DNA of 64,000 nt from assembly GCF_901709675.1 (NCBI RefSeq), contig NC_051105.1, forward strand, positions 12,384,604 through 12,448,603. Reading direction: 5' to 3'. Under the pieces are notes generated by a model. It searched no databases and had not been told where the DNA came from. It saw only the letters and a program-made list of their open reading frames with translations. Positions 63,700 through 64,000 of this stretch are shown here, in pieces. Position numbers and translations under genes: made by a program. Every line of letters begins with the position of its first letter. Positions within the stretch are counted from its first letter, which is position 1. The stretch is from Syngnathus acus. Lineage: Eukaryota; Chordata; Actinopteri; Syngnathiformes; Syngnathidae.

Positions 63700-64000
63700 C
63701 CGTATTTTTCGGACTAAAAGTCGCTCCGGAATATACGTCGCATTAGCCATAAAATGCACAATAACGTGAAAAAAAAACATATATAAGTCGCTCCGGAGTA
63801 TAAGTCGCATTTAGGGGGAAATTTATTCGACAAAATCCAACACCAAGAACAGACATGAACGCGCAACAACAGGCTAAACGATAGGTATGCTATCGTGACA
63901 TAGACACAAACGAAGAGCTGAGAACGGGCCTGACGTAACACTCAGAGTTAATCAAATAACTATTACATAAATAACACGTTAATGAAACCATCTGTGTCAC
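63700..64000. mobile_element. TA-flanked DNA element 4, partial at window edge
   Basis: CCGTATTTTTCGGACTAAAAG at 63700 preceded by ta; continues as the reverse complement of the right part of element 3 (gtcgctccggagtataagtc; caggctaaacgataggtatg). It runs beyond 64000. Confidence 0.88.

Overview
The window looks like ray-finned (teleost) fish DNA and is almost entirely transposable elements. The diagnosis rests on element families seen together: Rex1-like and Rex3 (RTE) LINEs, L2-like LINEs, a Penelope-like remnant, a chromodomain Ty3/Gypsy (Tf1/sushi-type) retrotransposon, Tc1, hAT-Charlie, pogo-like and other TA-flanked DNA elements, and tRNA-derived SINEs. The sequence flanking the Rex3 RT core fits the commonly used Rex3 PCR primers as I remember them. 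I found no host gene exon, rRNA or tRNA gene. Every long open frame is a transposon ORF, a fusion of transposon and flank, or an open frame through a minisatellite.

Layout. 1-6.5 kb: a Rex1-like LINE (family A, minus) is split by a second Rex1-like LINE (family B, minus), which is itself split by a non-autonomous hAT element with a perfect 8-bp duplication. 6.5-7.0 kb: Penelope-like RT remnant. 8.7-11.7 kb: TA-flanked element 1 with a nested pogo-like MITE, an L2 tail and a 30-bp minisatellite. 14.0-20.6 kb: LINE B copy 2 with a Rex3 inserted in its 3' end, bounded by an unusually long 153-bp target duplication, plus a SINE. 20.7-24.7 kb: SINE and LINE debris. 24.7-26.9 kb: TA-flanked element 2 with a solo LTR and a 118-bp minisatellite. 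28.4-29.4 kb: a different TA-flanked MITE. 30.9-33.3 kb: decayed gypsy copy. 33.5-41.6 kb: pogo-like MITE, SINE, solo LTR, LINE B copy 3 and a near-complete hAT-Charlie transposon. 42.2-50.8 kb: a run of TA-targeting elements set end to end in a TA microsatellite (TA element 3, Tc1 copy 1, pogo-like MITE, second MITE). 51.8-52.7 kb: LINE fragment with a PHD-like zinc finger. 53.0-60.1 kb: Tc1 copy 2 carrying a young, near-complete gypsy element. 60.9-63.7 kb: Rex1-like LINE C with a solo LTR; then part of TA element 4.

The insertions can be ordered because several sites exist in both empty and filled form within the window. The most informative observations are: a sequence in the gypsy LTR, at the expected RNA start, that is complementary to the region just inside the LTR (a Tf1-type self-priming signature); two Tc1 copies sharing the same internal rearrangement breakpoint; and the 153-bp duplication around Rex3.

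Protein-coding capacity is close to intact only in the gypsy gag-pol (one frameshift and an in-frame RT deletion), the hAT-Charlie transposase (one frameshift) and the RT half of LINE B copy 1.
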